64,000 nt of DNA from Billgrantia montanilacus (GCF_003336675.1 NZ_QPII01000012.1:62001-126000); one strand, 5' to 3'; positions 47,821 through 56,843 are shown, numbered from the stretch's first letter. Numbers and translations are program-made. The notes: generated by a model from the sequence alone, not told the origin.

Positions 47821-49317
47821 TCATGCGGCGGCGGGCTCGCTGCGGGCGGTGTGGCTCAGGCGCAGGTGGGCGCGCAGTCGGCGGGCGAGGATGTCCACCG
47901 CGATGTTGAGCAGTGCGGTGATCACGATCAGTACCATGGCGCGGTCGAAGCGCAGCTCCTGGATGGCGCTGTCGACGTAGAAGCCCAGGGTGGCGATGCC
48001 GAGAATCCCCAGTATCGCGGTCTCGCGCATGATGATCTCCCAGCGATAGAAGAGCAGTGCCAGGAAGGGGCCGTAGACCCGTGGCGCTACTTCGTAGGCG
48101 TAGCGGCTCATGCCACCCGGTGCGTCCTGGCGCAGGTGGATCTCGTTGCTGCGGCGTCCGACCAGGTGGCCGATGATGCCGCCGTTGTGCAGCGCCAGGG
48201 CGACCACCGCCGGCAGCATCGAGGGTCCCCAGAGCTGCAGCAGGATGAAGGCCAGCAGGTACTCGGGGGTGGAGCGCATCACCACCAGTACGCCATGCCC
48301 CAGGGCGCCGCGCACCCGGCCGCTGACGTGGCGCCCCGTGAAATGATGGGAGATCAGCGGGAACAGCGTCATCGCCAGCACCCCGGTGAGCACCAGGGCG
48401 ATCTGGGTCAGCAGCAGGGTGTTCCAGATGCCGGGCAGGGCCTGGCCCAGCAGGAGGTCGCCGAACCAGGGCCAGAGGCCCTCCAACCCTTCACCGTTGC
48501 GCAGCGGGGCGGGCACGATGTCCTCGGTGAAGAAGCGCGAGACATTGCTCCACATGATCGGCAGCCCGGTACCCAGCAGGAAGGGTGAGGCCACCAGGTA
48601 GAGGGGCAGCAGCCGTGGCCGCGCCCACAGCCGCAGGCTGGCGATCAGGGCGTAGAAGAGCAGCAGCAGTGCGCCCACCGTGCCGTAGTGGCCCTGGGCG
48701 AAGGCGCCAGCCAGGTGAAACCCCAGGGTCGGCATGCCGACGAAGCCGATCACCGCGCTGGAGCGCAGGCCGCACTCGAGGCGGTAGGCGGTATAGCTGA
48801 CCAGATGCGGCCAGGCCTGGCTGATGCGGGTATAGACCAGCGCCGATAGTCGCCCGGCGCGCTGGGGCAGGCTGCGTTCCGGCTGCGGGTCGCACTCGTC
48901 CAGGATCTCGGCATAGACCTTGGCGAAGGTGCCGGCGTAGGGAATGGCGATGGCCAGTACCCCGGTGATCGGGTGCAGGCCGAAGCTCTGCAGGAAGATC
49001 AGTGCCCAGAAAAGTTCGTGGATGGCGCGGATGAAGGCGCAGAAGGTGCGCACCCAGACATGCCGGAAGAACAGGGCCAGCAGCATGCCCGCCGCCGAGC
49101 CGAGCCCCACGCCGACGAAGGCGAAGGCCACGGTTCGCAGCAGGGCCTCGCCGAGGAAATCGACGCGGGAGAAGTCGGGCTGGATCAGCCCCATGAACAG
49201 GCGGCCCAGCGCGTGCCAGGGGTCGTGGGTGCTGATCTCGAAGTCGCCGAACAGCAGGCACACCGCCGCCAGCAGGACCAGCCCCAGGGTAACGCGACGC
49301 GTGGCGGTCAACGGCAT
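47821..49317 (-). CDS. tandem PhnE-type ABC permease, selenium-linked importer
   Basis: 498 residues, about twice a normal PhnE permease, with two homologous permease halves. Each has the EAA-type cytoplasmic loop: first VSYTAYRLECGLRSSAVIGFVGMPTLGFHL, second LFYRWEIIMRETAILGILGIATLGFYVDSAI. A single chain can thus form the whole transmembrane core. It belongs to a phosphonate-type ABC importer with the ATPase and binding protein directly upstream (one-base overlaps). Linkage to SelD and SenA/SenB suggests selenium oxyanion or related uptake, the role usually assigned to SelD-linked PhnD-like systems. Confidence 0.85.
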   Translation of the reverse strand: MPLTATRRVTLGLVLLAAVCLLFGDFEISTHDPWHALGRLFMGLIQPDFSRVDFLGEALLRTVAFAFVGVGLGSAAGMLLALFFRHVWVRTFCAFIRAIHELFWALIFLQSFGLHPITGVLAIAIPYAGTFAKVYAEILDECDPQPERSLPQRAGRLSALVYTRISQAWPHLVSYTAYRLECGLRSSAVIGFVGMPTLGFHLAGAFAQGHYGTVGALLLLFYALIASLRLWARPRLLPLYLVASPFLLGTGLPIMWSNVSRFFTEDIVPAPLRNGEGLEGLWPWFGDLLLGQALPGIWNTLLLTQIALVLTGVLAMTLFPLISHHFTGRHVSGRVRGALGHGVLVVMRSTPEYLLAFILLQLWGPSMLPAVVALALHNGGIIGHLVGRRSNEIHLRQDAPGGMSRYAYEVAPRVYGPFLALLFYRWEIIMRETAILGILGIATLGFYVDSAIQELRFDRAMVLIVITALLNIAVDILARRLRAHLRLSHTARSEPAAA

Positions 49318-49970
49318 CAGTAGAGCGGCAGCAGGTCGGTGGCGGAGAGGCGCTGGCTGGGCTGGTCGATGGCGATGGCGCCATCCTGGATGCCGATCAC
49401 CCGGGTGCAGTAGCGCAGTGCCAGGTCCACGTCGTGCATGGCCAGCACCGCGGTGGGATAAGCGTTGGTCAGGGCGGTCAGGGTGACCTCGGAGAGGGGG
49501 CCGTCGAGTGCCGAGACCGGCTCATCGGCGAGCAGCATGCCGCCGCCCTGATGGATGACCCGCGCCACGGCAACGCGCTGCCTTTGCCCGCCGGAGAGTT
49601 CGCCGCAGGGCGTCCAGCGCTTGTCGTCCAGGCCGAGCCGGGTTAGCAGGGCATCGATCTCCGTCACGTCGGCTTGCCGCGGGCGCACCAGGGTCAGCAG
49701 GTTGCGCCACCAGGGGTGGCGGTCGAGCCGGCCCATGTAGACGTTGTGGAATACCGAGAGTGTCGTCACAAGCCCCAGGTCCTGGGGCATCAGGGCGGCC
49801 CCCTGGTCGCGCCAGCGGTCATACATCACCGACAGCAGCGTCGACTTGCCGGCACCGCTACGACCCACCAGCGCCACGCGTTCGCCGGGTGCCAGTGTCA
49901 GGCTCAGTGGGCCGAGCACGCGCACCTCGCCGTAGGTGGCGACGGCATCCTGCAGCGCCAGCACGGTCAT
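49317..49970 (-). CDS. PhnC-like ABC transporter ATP-binding protein
   Basis: A 217-residue ATPase. Walker A is VGRSGAGKSTLL at residues 36-47, the Q-loop lies in ALMPQDLGLVTTLSVFHNVYMG, the signature is ELSGGQRQRVAVARV, Walker B is MLLADEPVSALD, and the switch His is in AMHDVD. The region around NVYMGRLDRHPWWRNLL is characteristic of PhnC-type proteins. It shares its terminal bases with both neighbours (start overlaps binding-protein stop at 49970; stop overlaps permease start at 49317), so all three are one translational unit. Confidence 0.9.
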   Translation of the reverse strand: MTVLALQDAVATYGEVRVLGPLSLTLAPGERVALVGRSGAGKSTLLSVMYDRWRDQGAALMPQDLGLVTTLSVFHNVYMGRLDRHPWWRNLLTLVRPRQADVTEIDALLTRLGLDDKRWTPCGELSGGQRQRVAVARVIHQGGGMLLADEPVSALDGPLSEVTLTALTNAYPTAVLAMHDVDLALRYCTRVIGIQDGAIAIDQPSQRLSATDLLPLY

Positions 49971-50836
49971 CAGTCGAGCAGCCCCAGGGACTGCGCAACC
50001 TCGAGGATTTCCCGGTAGTCCTCGTTCTCGGCGGGGATGAAGCCCGACCGGGGAAAGCTGGCCAGCAGGTCGGGGTCATCCATGTCGAGCAGCGCCTGCC
50101 GCAGGCGCTCGGTGAAGCCATCGCCGAAGCGCTCATCGATGTCGCCACGCTCCGTCCACTGGTAGTCGGGGTAGGGCGGCGTCTCCCAGATCACCTGAAC
50201 CCGGTCGAGGTCGATGTTGCCCGCTTCGAGCTCGTTCTCCCACGCCTTGTAGCTCACCACCCCGGCCTGGTAGGCGCCGGACTGCACCACCGAGATGGTG
50301 CGGCTGTGGTTGCCGCTGAAGCCGACCCGGGTAAACAGCTCGTCGGGCGAGGCGCCGAGGTGCTCGCGGAGGAAGTACTCCGGCATCAGCCGCCCGGAGG
50401 TCGAGCTCTGGGAGCCGAAGCTGAAGGTCAGGTCGCGCAGCCCCTCGGGGGCGGTGTCGCCGTCATCGGGTGAAAGGCCGGTGGACTGATTGGCAATGAC
50501 GTAGCTCTTGTACTCGGGGTCCTCCACGCCCTGGGCGATGGCGCGGGAGCCCGGCACCAGCTGGCGTGCCTGCACGCCGGTGAAGCCGCCGAACCAGGCC
50601 AGCTGCACCTGGTTGTTGCGAAAGGCGGTGACCGAGGCGGCGTAGGAGGTGACCGGAATGAAGCGGACCTCCACCTCCAGCGTCTCGGCGAGGTAGTCGG
50701 CCACGGCCTGGAAGCGCTGCTGCAGGCGTGTCTCATCCTCGTCGGGGATGGCGGTGAAGACCAGGGTCTGGGCGGCGGCCATGGAGGGCGTGATGAGCGT
50801 GACAAGAGCAATAGCAGGCAACAGGCGTCGGAACAT
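49970..50836 (-). CDS. PhnD-like periplasmic binding protein, putative selenium-compound importer
   Basis: 288 residues with a signal peptide (MFRRLLPAIALVTLITPSMAAAQ). The mature protein is a PhnD-type type-II binding protein: FTAIPDEDETRLQQRFQAVADYL, QLAWFGGFTGVQARQ and SFGSQSSTSGRLMPEYFL, the last with the Ser/Thr oxyanion-binding loop. Proteins of this type beside selD are commonly called putative selenate or selenium ABC binding proteins. The IPDEDETRL segment is typical of that group, from memory. It lies in a block with SenA, SenB, SelD and EgtD, supporting a selenium role by context. The ligand is unproven. Confidence 0.85.
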   Translation of the reverse strand: MFRRLLPAIALVTLITPSMAAAQTLVFTAIPDEDETRLQQRFQAVADYLAETLEVEVRFIPVTSYAASVTAFRNNQVQLAWFGGFTGVQARQLVPGSRAIAQGVEDPEYKSYVIANQSTGLSPDDGDTAPEGLRDLTFSFGSQSSTSGRLMPEYFLREHLGASPDELFTRVGFSGNHSRTISVVQSGAYQAGVVSYKAWENELEAGNIDLDRVQVIWETPPYPDYQWTERGDIDERFGDGFTERLRQALLDMDDPDLLASFPRSGFIPAENEDYREILEVAQSLGLLD

Positions 50837-50984
50837 GGGTGTGAAGTCCTTTCAACGAAGTGGCAAGCGAACGTGGCCAGTTGAGAATGAAGCGGTCGAT
50901 TCAGAATAGCGTCTGGGGAACCGGAGCGAGCATGATACCGAAAATGTGCGCTCTATCCCCTCTCATCCCGGGTCTCTACCCCCC

Positions 50985-52334
50985 TTAGAGCGCGCAGGTA
51001 CGAAACCCCGCCAGGATGTCCTGGCGCTCCGGGGTGAAGAAATTACGGTAGCCGTTATGAATCAGCCGCCCCCGGGTGGCCCAGGCCCCGCCGCGCAGCA
51101 CGTAGCGGCCCTCCTTGAACCAGGGCGCCGAGTAGTCGCGGTACAGCTCGGGCTCGAAGCCCGGGAAGGGGCCGAAGGGTGAGGCCGTCCACTCCCAGAC
51201 GTTGCCGAGCATCTGTCGGCAGCCGAAGGCGCTGTCGCCGTCGGGCAGTGCCGCCACGTCCAGCGGTGCCAGGCGCCAGCCGTCCAGGTTGGCCAGCCGG
51301 GCATCCGGCGGCGTGTCGCCCCAGGGGAAACGCCGCTTGCCGGGGGCGAGTGACGCCCCGTCGGGTGTTGGCTCGCGGCTGGCGGCGACCTCCCATTCGG
51401 CTTCGCTGGGCAGGCGTCGACCGGCCCAGCGACACCAGGCCTCGGCCTCGAACCAGCTGACATGCACCACCGGCTGATGGGGGGCCAGCGGCAGCCAGCG
51501 GTCGAAGCGGCGCTCCTCCCAGTGGCCGTTGGCGTCCTTGCGCCAGTAGACGGGTGCCTGCAGGCCCTGTTGCTCGCACCAGCGCCAGCCGGCCTCGCTC
51601 CACAGTTCGCGTCGCGTATAGCCGCCGTCGTCGACGAAGGCGGCGAACTCGGCGTTGGTCACCGGCGCCTTGGCGATCGAGAAGGGCGCCACATGGACCT
51701 CCATGGGCGCCTTTTCATTGTCGAACCGGAAGGGAACGCTTTCGTCTGAGCCCAGCAGATGGCGTCCGCCGGGGATGGCGACGTCGCCGGGCAGCGCGCC
51801 GGCAGCGGGCTCGCCAGGCGCGAACCACGGCGGTGGCGTGCCCAGGTCGGGGGCCGGGTCGCCAAGGGTCTGGCGTGTGTAGAGGAAGGCCTCGCCGTGC
51901 ATGTCCTCGTGCAGGGTGGTGAGCTGGTAGACATAGCTCTGGGCCGAGCTGGCCTCGCCGTCGGGCAGGCGTTCGAGCATGGCCTGCTGGACCCGCGACA
52001 GGTACGCCAGGGTTTGCTCCCGTGAAGGAAGCGGTAGCGACCAACGGTCGTCATGGGCGATGCTGCTGGAATCGAACAGCCGCTCGGCCTCGGCGATCTG
52101 GTAGTCGGGCAGGCCAAATAGGCCGCGTAGGGCGAAATGGTCGTGGAAGTAGCCCAGGTGGCCCAGCTCCCACAGCGGTGGATTGACGATCGCCAGCCGT
52201 GGACCGAGCTCGCGGGCCTCCAGGGTGTCCTGCATCAGCGCCAGGCTGCGCGTCCGCGCATCGGTGAGCATTGCCGCCAGCTCGACGGCGGGCCGGGGTG
52301 GCGTAGGCGGTGTGCTGAGTGGTGTGGAGAGCAT
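50985..52334 (-). CDS. senA: selenoneine synthase SenA (EgtB-like sulfoxide-synthase family)
   Basis: A 449-residue non-haem iron enzyme of the EgtB family. The N-terminal DinB-like domain holds the iron ligands His59 (ELGHLGYFHDHF), His142 and His146 (LHEDMHGEA). The C-terminal two-thirds is an FGE-sulfatase fold (VAIPGGRHLLGSDES, HVSWFEAEAWCRWAGRRLPSEAEWEVAA, then NVWEWTAS and YVLRGGAWATRGRLIHNGYRNFF). EgtB itself makes ergothioneine; the partner SenB and SelD next to it point to SenA, which joins hercynine to a selenosugar. A GAGG site precedes the ATG. It is divergent from senB across 79 bp. Confidence 0.88.
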   Translation of the reverse strand: MLSTPLSTPPTPPRPAVELAAMLTDARTRSLALMQDTLEARELGPRLAIVNPPLWELGHLGYFHDHFALRGLFGLPDYQIAEAERLFDSSSIAHDDRWSLPLPSREQTLAYLSRVQQAMLERLPDGEASSAQSYVYQLTTLHEDMHGEAFLYTRQTLGDPAPDLGTPPPWFAPGEPAAGALPGDVAIPGGRHLLGSDESVPFRFDNEKAPMEVHVAPFSIAKAPVTNAEFAAFVDDGGYTRRELWSEAGWRWCEQQGLQAPVYWRKDANGHWEERRFDRWLPLAPHQPVVHVSWFEAEAWCRWAGRRLPSEAEWEVAASREPTPDGASLAPGKRRFPWGDTPPDARLANLDGWRLAPLDVAALPDGDSAFGCRQMLGNVWEWTASPFGPFPGFEPELYRDYSAPWFKEGRYVLRGGAWATRGRLIHNGYRNFFTPERQDILAGFRTCAL

Positions 52335-52370
52335 GCCGACCTCGTCGAAGTGGAGCGCTCAGGGAGCAAG

Positions 52371-52410
52371 GATAGGGAGTCGAGCTAAGTAGTCGAGATA
52401 GGGAGTCGAG
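52371..52410. repeat. 14-bp direct repeat before senB
   Basis: GATAGGGAGTCGAG occurs at 52371-52384 and 52397-52410, a 26-bp period. The second copy supplies the GGGAG ribosome site of senB; the first offers a duplicate site with no start codon behind it. Confidence 0.9.
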
Positions 52411-52413
52411 ATA

Positions 52414-53406
52414 GTGTTGAAGGTAGCGCTGATCACGCCGGCGCGTCGAGGGTCTCATGCCGGCAACCGGACCACGGCCAACCGCTGGGCGGGGCTGCTG
52501 CACGACCTGGGCTGTCGCGTGCGCATTGCACAATCCGACGCCGGAGCCGATGGCTGCCGCCTGGACGGCCAGCCCCCCGACCTGGTGCTGGCGCTGCATG
52601 CGGTGCGCAGCCACGCCGCCATTCGCGATTGTCGCGCCGCCTTTCCGGCATGCCCGCTGGTGGTGGTGCTGACGGGAACCGACGTCTACCGCTTCCAGCA
52701 CAGCGACCCGGAGGCGTTTCTCGACAGCCTCGCCGCCAGCGATGCCTTGATCGGCCTCCATGACTGCCTGGCCGAGGATCTGCCGCCGCGCTTCCTGTCG
52801 CGTCTGCATGTCGTCCACCAGTCGGCCTTACCGCTGCCGCCCCGTGCCCCGGGGCCCGTCCGTCGCCGTTTCGAGGTGCTGGTCGCCGGGCACCTGCGCG
52901 AGGAGAAGGACTCACTGCGCACGGCCCTGGCCGTGCGCGATCTGCCATCGGCGTCGCGGTTGTGCGTGGTGCAGCTCGGCGGCGCCCACAGCCCGGAGTG
53001 GGCCGAGGCCGCCCGTGAGGAGATGGCCTGCAACGCGCGTTACCGCTGGCTCGGCGACCTGCCCCGTTGGCGGGTGCGCCAGTGGATGGCCCGGGCACGG
53101 CTGATGGTGATCAGCTCGCGCATGGAAGGGGGCGCCAATGTGGTCAGTGAGGCCTGCGTGGCCGGCCTGCCGGTGGTGGCCTCCGATATCCCCGGAAACC
53201 GCGGGCTGCTGGGCGACGACTACGCCGGCTATTTCCCGGTGGAAGACACTGCGGCCCTGAGGGCCCTGTTGTGCCGAGCAGAGGCCGAACCGGCCTTCGT
53301 CGACCGGCTCCGCCAGCAGGTGCTGGCGCGGGCACCACTGTTCAGCCCCGCGGCGGAGCGGGAGGCGTTGGCGCGGGTTATCGCCGCCTGTGGGCTGACT
53401 GTTTAA
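52414..53406 (+). CDS. senB: selenosugar synthase SenB (TIGR04348-type glycosyltransferase)
   Basis: 330 residues starting with GTG at 52414, 8 nt after GGGAG. The GT-B fold is clear: N-terminal VALITPARRGSHAGNRTTANRWAGLLHDLGC, then VVVLTGTDVYRF and the C-terminal donor-site region MVISSRMEGGANVVSEACVAGLPVVASDIPGNRGLLG. The PARRGSHAGNRTTA opening is the mark of the group that makes a seleno-sugar from UDP-N-acetylglucosamine and selenophosphate. It is flanked by SenA and SelD, which use and supply its product and substrate. Its stop is 9 bp from the convergent selD stop. Confidence 0.9.
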   Translation: MLKVALITPARRGSHAGNRTTANRWAGLLHDLGCRVRIAQSDAGADGCRLDGQPPDLVLALHAVRSHAAIRDCRAAFPACPLVVVLTGTDVYRFQHSDPEAFLDSLAASDALIGLHDCLAEDLPPRFLSRLHVVHQSALPLPPRAPGPVRRRFEVLVAGHLREEKDSLRTALAVRDLPSASRLCVVQLGGAHSPEWAEAAREEMACNARYRWLGDLPRWRVRQWMARARLMVISSRMEGGANVVSEACVAGLPVVASDIPGNRGLLGDDYAGYFPVEDTAALRALLCRAEAEPAFVDRLRQQVLARAPLFSPAAEREALARVIAACGLTV

Positions 53407-53414
53407 TCTCGCCC

Positions 53415-55745
53415 TCAACCCTTCAGGTGGATGGGCTCCAGCGCTTCGCCAGCCTCGAGGACGCGGCCGATGATGGCGGCCCGGGCGTAGCCCAGGGCGT
53501 GCAGGGCCGCGAGGCAGGCCTCGGCGCGCTCGGCGGGCACGCTGGCCAGCAGGCCGCCGGCGGTCTGGGGGTCGAACAGCAGCGGATAGCGGGGGTGGTC
53601 GACCCAGGCGGCCTGGTCGTGGATGGCCCGGCGCAGGCGCACGTTGGCCGGCTGCAGGGAGCTCAGGATGCCGGCGGCGACGGTCTCCTCGGCGCCCTCG
53701 AGCAGCGGCAGCGCCGTCAGGTCGAGTTCGGCATCCACCCCGGAAGGGCGCGTCATCTCCACCAGGTGCCCCAGCAGGCCGAAACCGGTGAGGTCGGTAC
53801 AGGCGGTGGCGCCATGTTCGCGCAGGCAGCTCGCCCCCTGCCGGTTGGACTGGCACATGCTCTCCAGGGCGGCGTCGATCCAGCGCCCCCGGGCGCCGAG
53901 CCGGGCATGGGCGGCGAACAGGGTGCCAGTGCCGATGGGCTTGGTCAGGATCAGCACCTGGCCCGGGCGCAGGCCGCCTTTCGTCAGGATCGCTTTTACC
54001 TTGGGGCTGTCGCTCGCTCCACCGGCGTCGATCAGGCCGTTGACGGCAAAGCCCAGGGCCAGCTCGCTGCCCTCGCCGGTGTGCCCGCCGACCAGGGCGC
54101 ATCCGGCCTCGTTGAGCACCTCAACGGCACCCCGCATCATCTGGTAGACGGTGTCCTCGACCTTGGCCTCGAGGCCCTGGGGCACGGTGGCCACGGCGGT
54201 GGCGGTCTGGGCCTCGGCGCCCATGGCGAAGATATCGCCCAGGGCGTGATTGGCGGCGACCTTGCCGAACACATAGGGGTCGTCGATGAAGGCGCGGAAG
54301 AAGTCGACGGTATGCACCACGTCCTTGCCCGGCGGTACCCGTACCACGGCGGCATCGTCCGGGGCGTGAAGGCCCACCAGCACCTCGTCCCGCTCCACCG
54401 GCTGCAGGGTCGAGAGGGCCCGGGAGAGCACCGAGGCGCCGACCTTGGCGCCACAGCCGCCGCAGCGCATGGCGATGGCCGAGATCGCCTGGGCGTTCTC
54501 CTCCTCGTTCAGCGCCACGCGGCTGGCCCGGGGCGCCCGCATTGCGCCTTCTTCCATCGGCGGCAAGTCGTTGAACTTGGACATGAAACGCCGATCGATG
54601 CCGTCCTTCCAGCGCCACACCCAGTCGCCGGCGAGAAAGAGGCCGCCGCGGGAGGCCACGGCGTGACGGTCGCCGGTGCTGATCAGCGCCAGCCATTGCG
54701 CCTGGGGGCGGTAGGGCGACAGGGTGCGGCCGGTCACGGCGGCGCGCAGGTTGTCGGCCAGCGGGCGCCCCTGCCGCACGGCGAAGACCCCGGCCTTCTC
54801 GCGGGGATGGTCGACCTGGCTGGCGATATCGCCGGCGGCGAAGATGCGCGGGTCGGAGAGCGACTGCAGGGTGTCGCCGACCTGGATAAAGCCGTCGTCG
54901 TCGAGTGCCAGGCGGGTGTCGCGCAGCCAGGCGGCCCCACCGGCATTGGTGACCCAGACGATCTCGTCGGCGGCGTGCCAGCTGCCGTTGGCGGCCTGCA
55001 GCCGGCCCGCCTCGACACCGACCACGTCGGTGGCGGTGTGCACCTCGACGCCGCGGTTCTCCAGGGTGGCCTGGAAGTGGGCGCGCACCCGCGGGTTGTG
55101 GGTCGGCAGGATCTGCGCGCCACGGGTGAAGAGGGAGAAGCGCAGCTCACTCGGGTCGCGGGCCTGGGCGCTGAGTTCGTTGCTCAGCCGGTACTGCATG
55201 GCCAGCAGCAGCTCGACGCCGCCGGCGCCGCCGCCGACTACCGCGACGCGGGTCTGGCCGGGGTGGTGCCCGGTGTGTGGGTGCGAGAGACGCTCGAGCA
55301 GCCTCTGCCAGCGGTCGTTGAACTGATGGATCGGCTTGACCGGCACCGCATGCTCGCCGGCACCGTTGACCGAATTCACGCTGGGGGTCGAGCCGATATT
55401 GATCGACATCCAGTCATAGGGCACCGGCGGGCGCGAGCGGCAGTGGACGGTCTGCGCCTCGTGGTCGATGCCGATGGCCTCGTCGCGGAAGAAGCGTGCC
55501 CCGGCGTACTCCGCCAGGCGGCGCAGGTCGATATGCACGTCGTCGTAGGTGTAGTGCCCGGCCACATAGCCCGGCAGCATGCCCGAGTAGGGGGTATGGG
55601 TGTCGCGGCAGATCACGGTGAGCCTGACGCCGGGTTCGGGCTTCATGGCGAAGCGCTTCAACACCCCCACGTGGGTGTGTCCGCCTCCAACGAGGACGAT
55701 ATCCCGTAACGCTTGTAACCCCAGGGGCTGCTGCGGTTGCTGCAT
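53415..55745 (-). CDS. selD: fused pyridine-nucleotide oxidoreductase-selenide, water dikinase
   Basis: 776 residues from ATG at 55745 (a GTG at 55790 lacks a site). Residues about 14-385 are an NDH2-like flavoprotein with two dinucleotide motifs (VGGGHTH at 19-25, VGGGAGGVE at 170-178). Residues about 420-776 are SelD, which makes selenophosphate from selenide and ATP. The catalytic region RCGGCGAKVG has Cys431 and Lys434 at the usual Cys/Sec and Lys positions, so the enzyme is a Cys form. The second Cys of the enterobacterial enzyme is Ala here. The flavoprotein half may supply reduced selenium. It provides selenophosphate to SenB, and possibly to selenocysteine synthesis. Confidence 0.93.
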   Translation of the reverse strand: MQQPQQPLGLQALRDIVLVGGGHTHVGVLKRFAMKPEPGVRLTVICRDTHTPYSGMLPGYVAGHYTYDDVHIDLRRLAEYAGARFFRDEAIGIDHEAQTVHCRSRPPVPYDWMSINIGSTPSVNSVNGAGEHAVPVKPIHQFNDRWQRLLERLSHPHTGHHPGQTRVAVVGGGAGGVELLLAMQYRLSNELSAQARDPSELRFSLFTRGAQILPTHNPRVRAHFQATLENRGVEVHTATDVVGVEAGRLQAANGSWHAADEIVWVTNAGGAAWLRDTRLALDDDGFIQVGDTLQSLSDPRIFAAGDIASQVDHPREKAGVFAVRQGRPLADNLRAAVTGRTLSPYRPQAQWLALISTGDRHAVASRGGLFLAGDWVWRWKDGIDRRFMSKFNDLPPMEEGAMRAPRASRVALNEEENAQAISAIAMRCGGCGAKVGASVLSRALSTLQPVERDEVLVGLHAPDDAAVVRVPPGKDVVHTVDFFRAFIDDPYVFGKVAANHALGDIFAMGAEAQTATAVATVPQGLEAKVEDTVYQMMRGAVEVLNEAGCALVGGHTGEGSELALGFAVNGLIDAGGASDSPKVKAILTKGGLRPGQVLILTKPIGTGTLFAAHARLGARGRWIDAALESMCQSNRQGASCLREHGATACTDLTGFGLLGHLVEMTRPSGVDAELDLTALPLLEGAEETVAAGILSSLQPANVRLRRAIHDQAAWVDHPRYPLLFDPQTAGGLLASVPAERAEACLAALHALGYARAAIIGRVLEAGEALEPIHLKG

Positions 55746-55880
55746 GGTCAGGCTCGCTCTAGATTGATGAGACGTCGACGTTGCCGCCACAGTCTAAAGG
55801 CAAATCGATGGTACGACGCCATCCCGCAGATCGACGTATTGTCGAACCCTGCCAGAACCGTTCGCCAGCGAGGGTAAGCG

Positions 55881-56843
55881 ATGTCCACTGCAGTGCGTTT
55901 TCACGACCAGCATGTCGACGAGACGGGGCTGTCGTTTCGCGACGACGTGATCGCCGGGCTGGGTCGCTCCCCCAAGGCCTTGTCGCCCAAGTATTTCTAC
56001 GACGAACGGGGTTCCCTGCTATTCGAGTCGATCTGCCGCCAGCCCGAGTACTACCTGACCCGCACCGAGGAGGGCATCCTCGCCGAGGCCGCCGAGGAGA
56101 TCGCGGCGCTGGTCGGGCCGGAGTCGCTGCTGGTCGAGCTGGGCAGCGGGGCCAGCCGCAAGGTGCGACTGCTGCTCGAAGCGATGCGCCCGAGCCGATA
56201 CCTGGGGGTGGATATTTCCCGGGATTTCCTGCTGCAGAGCACCCGCCGCCTGGCGGCCGACTACCCCTGGCTCGAGGTGCATGCCGCCTGGGCGGACTTT
56301 TCGGAGCGCCTGCGCTTGCCGTCGGGTGTCGAAGGGCGACGGGTGGTGGCCTTCTTTCCCGGCTCGAGCATCGGCAACTTCGCGCCGGCCGAGGCCGAAG
56401 CCTTCCTCGCCGGGCTGCGCCGGGCCCTGCCCCCGGGCAGCGGGGTGCTGATCGGCGTCGATCTGGTCAAGGATATCGACATCCTCGAGTCGGCCTACAA
56501 CGATGCCGCCGGCGTCACGGCGGCCTTCAATCTCAATCTGCTGGAGCGCATGCGTTACGAACTGGGAGCCTCGGTGGAGCCCGGCAACTTCCGCCATCGG
56601 GCCTTCTTCAACGAGGCGGCCTCGCGCATCGAGATGCACCTGGTCAGCGAGTGCCGGCAGACGCTCGTCCTCGACGATCACCGCTTCGAGTTCGAGCCGG
56701 GTGAGACGCTGCACACCGAGAACTCCTGCAAGTACAGCCGCGACGGCTTCCAGGCGTTGACCAGGCGAGCGGGGTATCGGCCAAGCGCGGTCTGGAGCGA
56801 CGCCGAGGGACTGTTCAGCGTGCACTATCTATCCACTGACTAG
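55881..56843 (+). CDS. egtD: histidine N-alpha-trimethyltransferase EgtD
   Basis: 320 residues, start with GAGGG upstream. EgtD uses three S-adenosylmethionine molecules to make hercynine from histidine. The N-terminal SPKYFYDERGSLLFESICRQPEYYLTRTE is diagnostic of the family. SAM binding is at LVELGSGASRKVRLLLEA near residue 84, and the histidine-site residues lie in FFPGSSIGNF and LHTENSCKYS. With SenA, SenB and SelD nearby, hercynine made here would be the acceptor for selenium in selenoneine; it could also serve ergothioneine synthesis. It is divergent from selD across 135 bp. Confidence 0.93.
   Translation: MSTAVRFHDQHVDETGLSFRDDVIAGLGRSPKALSPKYFYDERGSLLFESICRQPEYYLTRTEEGILAEAAEEIAALVGPESLLVELGSGASRKVRLLLEAMRPSRYLGVDISRDFLLQSTRRLAADYPWLEVHAAWADFSERLRLPSGVEGRRVVAFFPGSSIGNFAPAEAEAFLAGLRRALPPGSGVLIGVDLVKDIDILESAYNDAAGVTAAFNLNLLERMRYELGASVEPGNFRHRAFFNEAASRIEMHLVSECRQTLVLDDHRFEFEPGETLHTENSCKYSRDGFQALTRRAGYRPSAVWSDAEGLFSVHYLSTD

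Noticed and set aside
50985-52334. Calling the gene EgtB or OvoA (ergothioneine or ovothiol)
   Set aside because: OvoA is larger with an added methyltransferase; no egtA/C/E is near, and the adjacent SenB and SelD favour SenA. EgtB activity is not fully excluded.
53271-55709. 812-codon plus-strand open frame opposite selD
   Set aside because: It is the antisense shadow of a GC-rich gene; it translates to low-complexity Gly/Ala/Val/Gln sequence without any family, while the minus strand encodes a clear SelD fusion.
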